Shown piece after piece: positions 63,402 through 64,000 of a stretch of DNA of 64,000 bases. Where the stretch lies: positions 3,286,001-3,350,000 of the forward strand of contig NC_009068.1 of NCBI RefSeq assembly GCF_000209165.1, given 5' to 3'. The stretch is from Scheffersomyces stipitis CBS 6054. Lineage: Eukaryota; Ascomycota; Pichiomycetes; Serinales; Debaryomycetaceae. Position numbers and translations under genes: made by a program. The notes beneath the pieces were generated by a model. The model did not search any database. It was not told where the DNA came from and saw only the letters and a program-made list of their open reading frames with translations. How positions within the stretch are numbered: the first letter of the stretch is position 1; every line of letters starts with the position of its first letter.

Positions 63402-64000
63402 CTATTCATCATCCTCCATTCTATCGTTGTTATTGACGCCAATTTCGACATCACTTGCATTCTCGTCATCCAAATCAAGAGCAGATTTGATACCTTCTTC
63501 TTCTTCTTCCTCATCATCCTCCTCATCATCATCTACTTCTTCGTCATCATCTTCGTCACTATCCACGTAATCGTCTCTGCCTTCAACCATGTCAAAGTCG
63601 TCATCGTTCAAAAGTCCCAATACTTCGGCATCGTCAATTTCCTCAATGTATTCGATGTCACTATCAATTTCCTCGTCTTCATCACGAAGCTCTTCAGACA
63701 TGATTTCCTTACGCAAATCGTTCTGGTCGTACAACATATGCAATCTTCCTTGCAATTCCAAGAGACGAGGCAAGGTGTCGGCTTTTTTGGTCAACATTGA
63801 ATGTAAGCCTGATAATTTAATGCTAAGATTCGGTAATGAGGAAATCACTGCGCCGTGGATAATAACTATCCACTTCAACCAGTAGTTCAATTGGTCGAAT
63901 CTGGATGATTGACGTTGGAATCTTTCACTGAGTCTATCTAAAAGAACTACAGCTAAAGATGGGTCCAACTTGGAGATGGTATTCTGAATAACAACTGGAT
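63402..64000 (-). CDS. UTP5: U3 snoRNP subunit Utp5-like, C-terminal part (runs off the window)
   Basis: Partial gene. The frame is open to the right-hand edge with no start codon in view (VVIQNTISKLDPSLAVVLLDRLSERF). About 199 C-terminal residues are visible. The first roughly 75 match the Utp12-type domain found in Utp5/WDR43: RFDQLNYWLKWIVIIHGAV, LSIKLSGLHSMLTKKADTLPRLLELQGRL. A long Asp/Glu tail follows (DSDEDDDEEVDDDEEDDEEEEEEG), ending at 63402. Utp5 belongs to the t-UTP subcomplex of the small-subunit processome, which links rDNA transcription and pre-rRNA processing. The missing N-terminal WD40 part should lie just beyond the window. The choice of Utp5 over other Utp12-domain proteins rests on the short acidic tail. 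Confidence 0.75.
   Translation of the reverse strand, partial: PVVIQNTISKLDPSLAVVLLDRLSERFQRQSSRFDQLNYWLKWIVIIHGAVISSLPNLSIKLSGLHSMLTKKADTLPRLLELQGRLHMLYDQNDLRKEIMSEELRDEDEEIDSDIEYIEEIDDAEVLGLLNDDDFDMVEGRDDYVDSDEDDDEEVDDDEEDDEEEEEEGIKSALDLDDENASDVEIGVNNNDRMEDDE

Overview
The window is nuclear DNA of a budding yeast. Evidence: densely packed single-exon genes with yeast-type products on both strands, a few short introns with GTATGT or GTAAGT donors and TACTAAC-type branch sites, AT-rich spacers, and yeast-specific proteins (DASH subunit Dad1, Kar9, Som1, Lcl3). Gene content, the 376-residue actin with a 10-nt first exon, and the absence of CTG codons where leucine is clearly needed fit the CUG-Ser clade (Debaryomyces/Scheffersomyces/Candida relatives). 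A Scheffersomyces stipitis-like species is my best guess. It is not proven.

Layout. 1-6.3 kb: GCV3 (-), a spliced SNC1/2 v-SNARE (-), a 2.3 kb spacer, then spliced ACT1 (+). 6.7-12 kb: DAD1 (-), KEL3 (+), DIM1 (-), an unknown two-helix membrane protein (-). 13.4-19.2 kb: KAR9 (+), an unknown one-helix protein (-), PCM1 (+), LCL3 (-). 20.4-27.7 kb: a PNGase A-family membrane protein (-), a possible decayed coding tract, an EAF-type elongation factor (+), a WD40-cyclophilin (-) and an LDB18-like dynactin subunit (+). 27.8-31.7 kb: a repeat-rich GPI cell-wall protein (-) and RRB1 (-). 32-42.2 kb: PRP6 (+), MAD1 (-), spliced MMS2 (+), SOM1 (-), GUP1 (-), an unknown one-helix protein (+). 42.6-52 kb: a Tgl1/Yeh-type lipase (+), INO1 (+) and a long-chain acyl-CoA synthetase (+), the last two behind unusually long upstream regions. 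52.2-64 kb: L-asparaginase (-), COA6 (+), TRS120 (-), PUP1 (+), spliced SFA1 (+), and the C-terminal end of a UTP5-like gene (-) running off the window.

I count 32 protein genes, four of them spliced with very short first exons. I found no tRNA, rRNA, recognisable snRNA, transposon or CRISPR array. The genes are ordinary eukaryotic neighbours rather than an operon, but themes recur: ribosome biogenesis (DIM1, RRB1, UTP5), mitosis and spindle (DAD1, KAR9, MAD1, LDB18), lipid metabolism (lipase, INO1, FAA, GUP1) and mitochondrial assembly (SOM1, COA6, GCV3, LCL3).

The most interesting non-coding signals are shared promoter designs: an RRPE/PAC/CACGTG set at both DIM1 and RRB1 (with a 24-bp perfect palindrome at RRB1), a recurring TTTTCACGTGAC 12-mer, four copies of CTCACTAA upstream of GUP1, and a Candida-type Rpn4 element upstream of PUP1.
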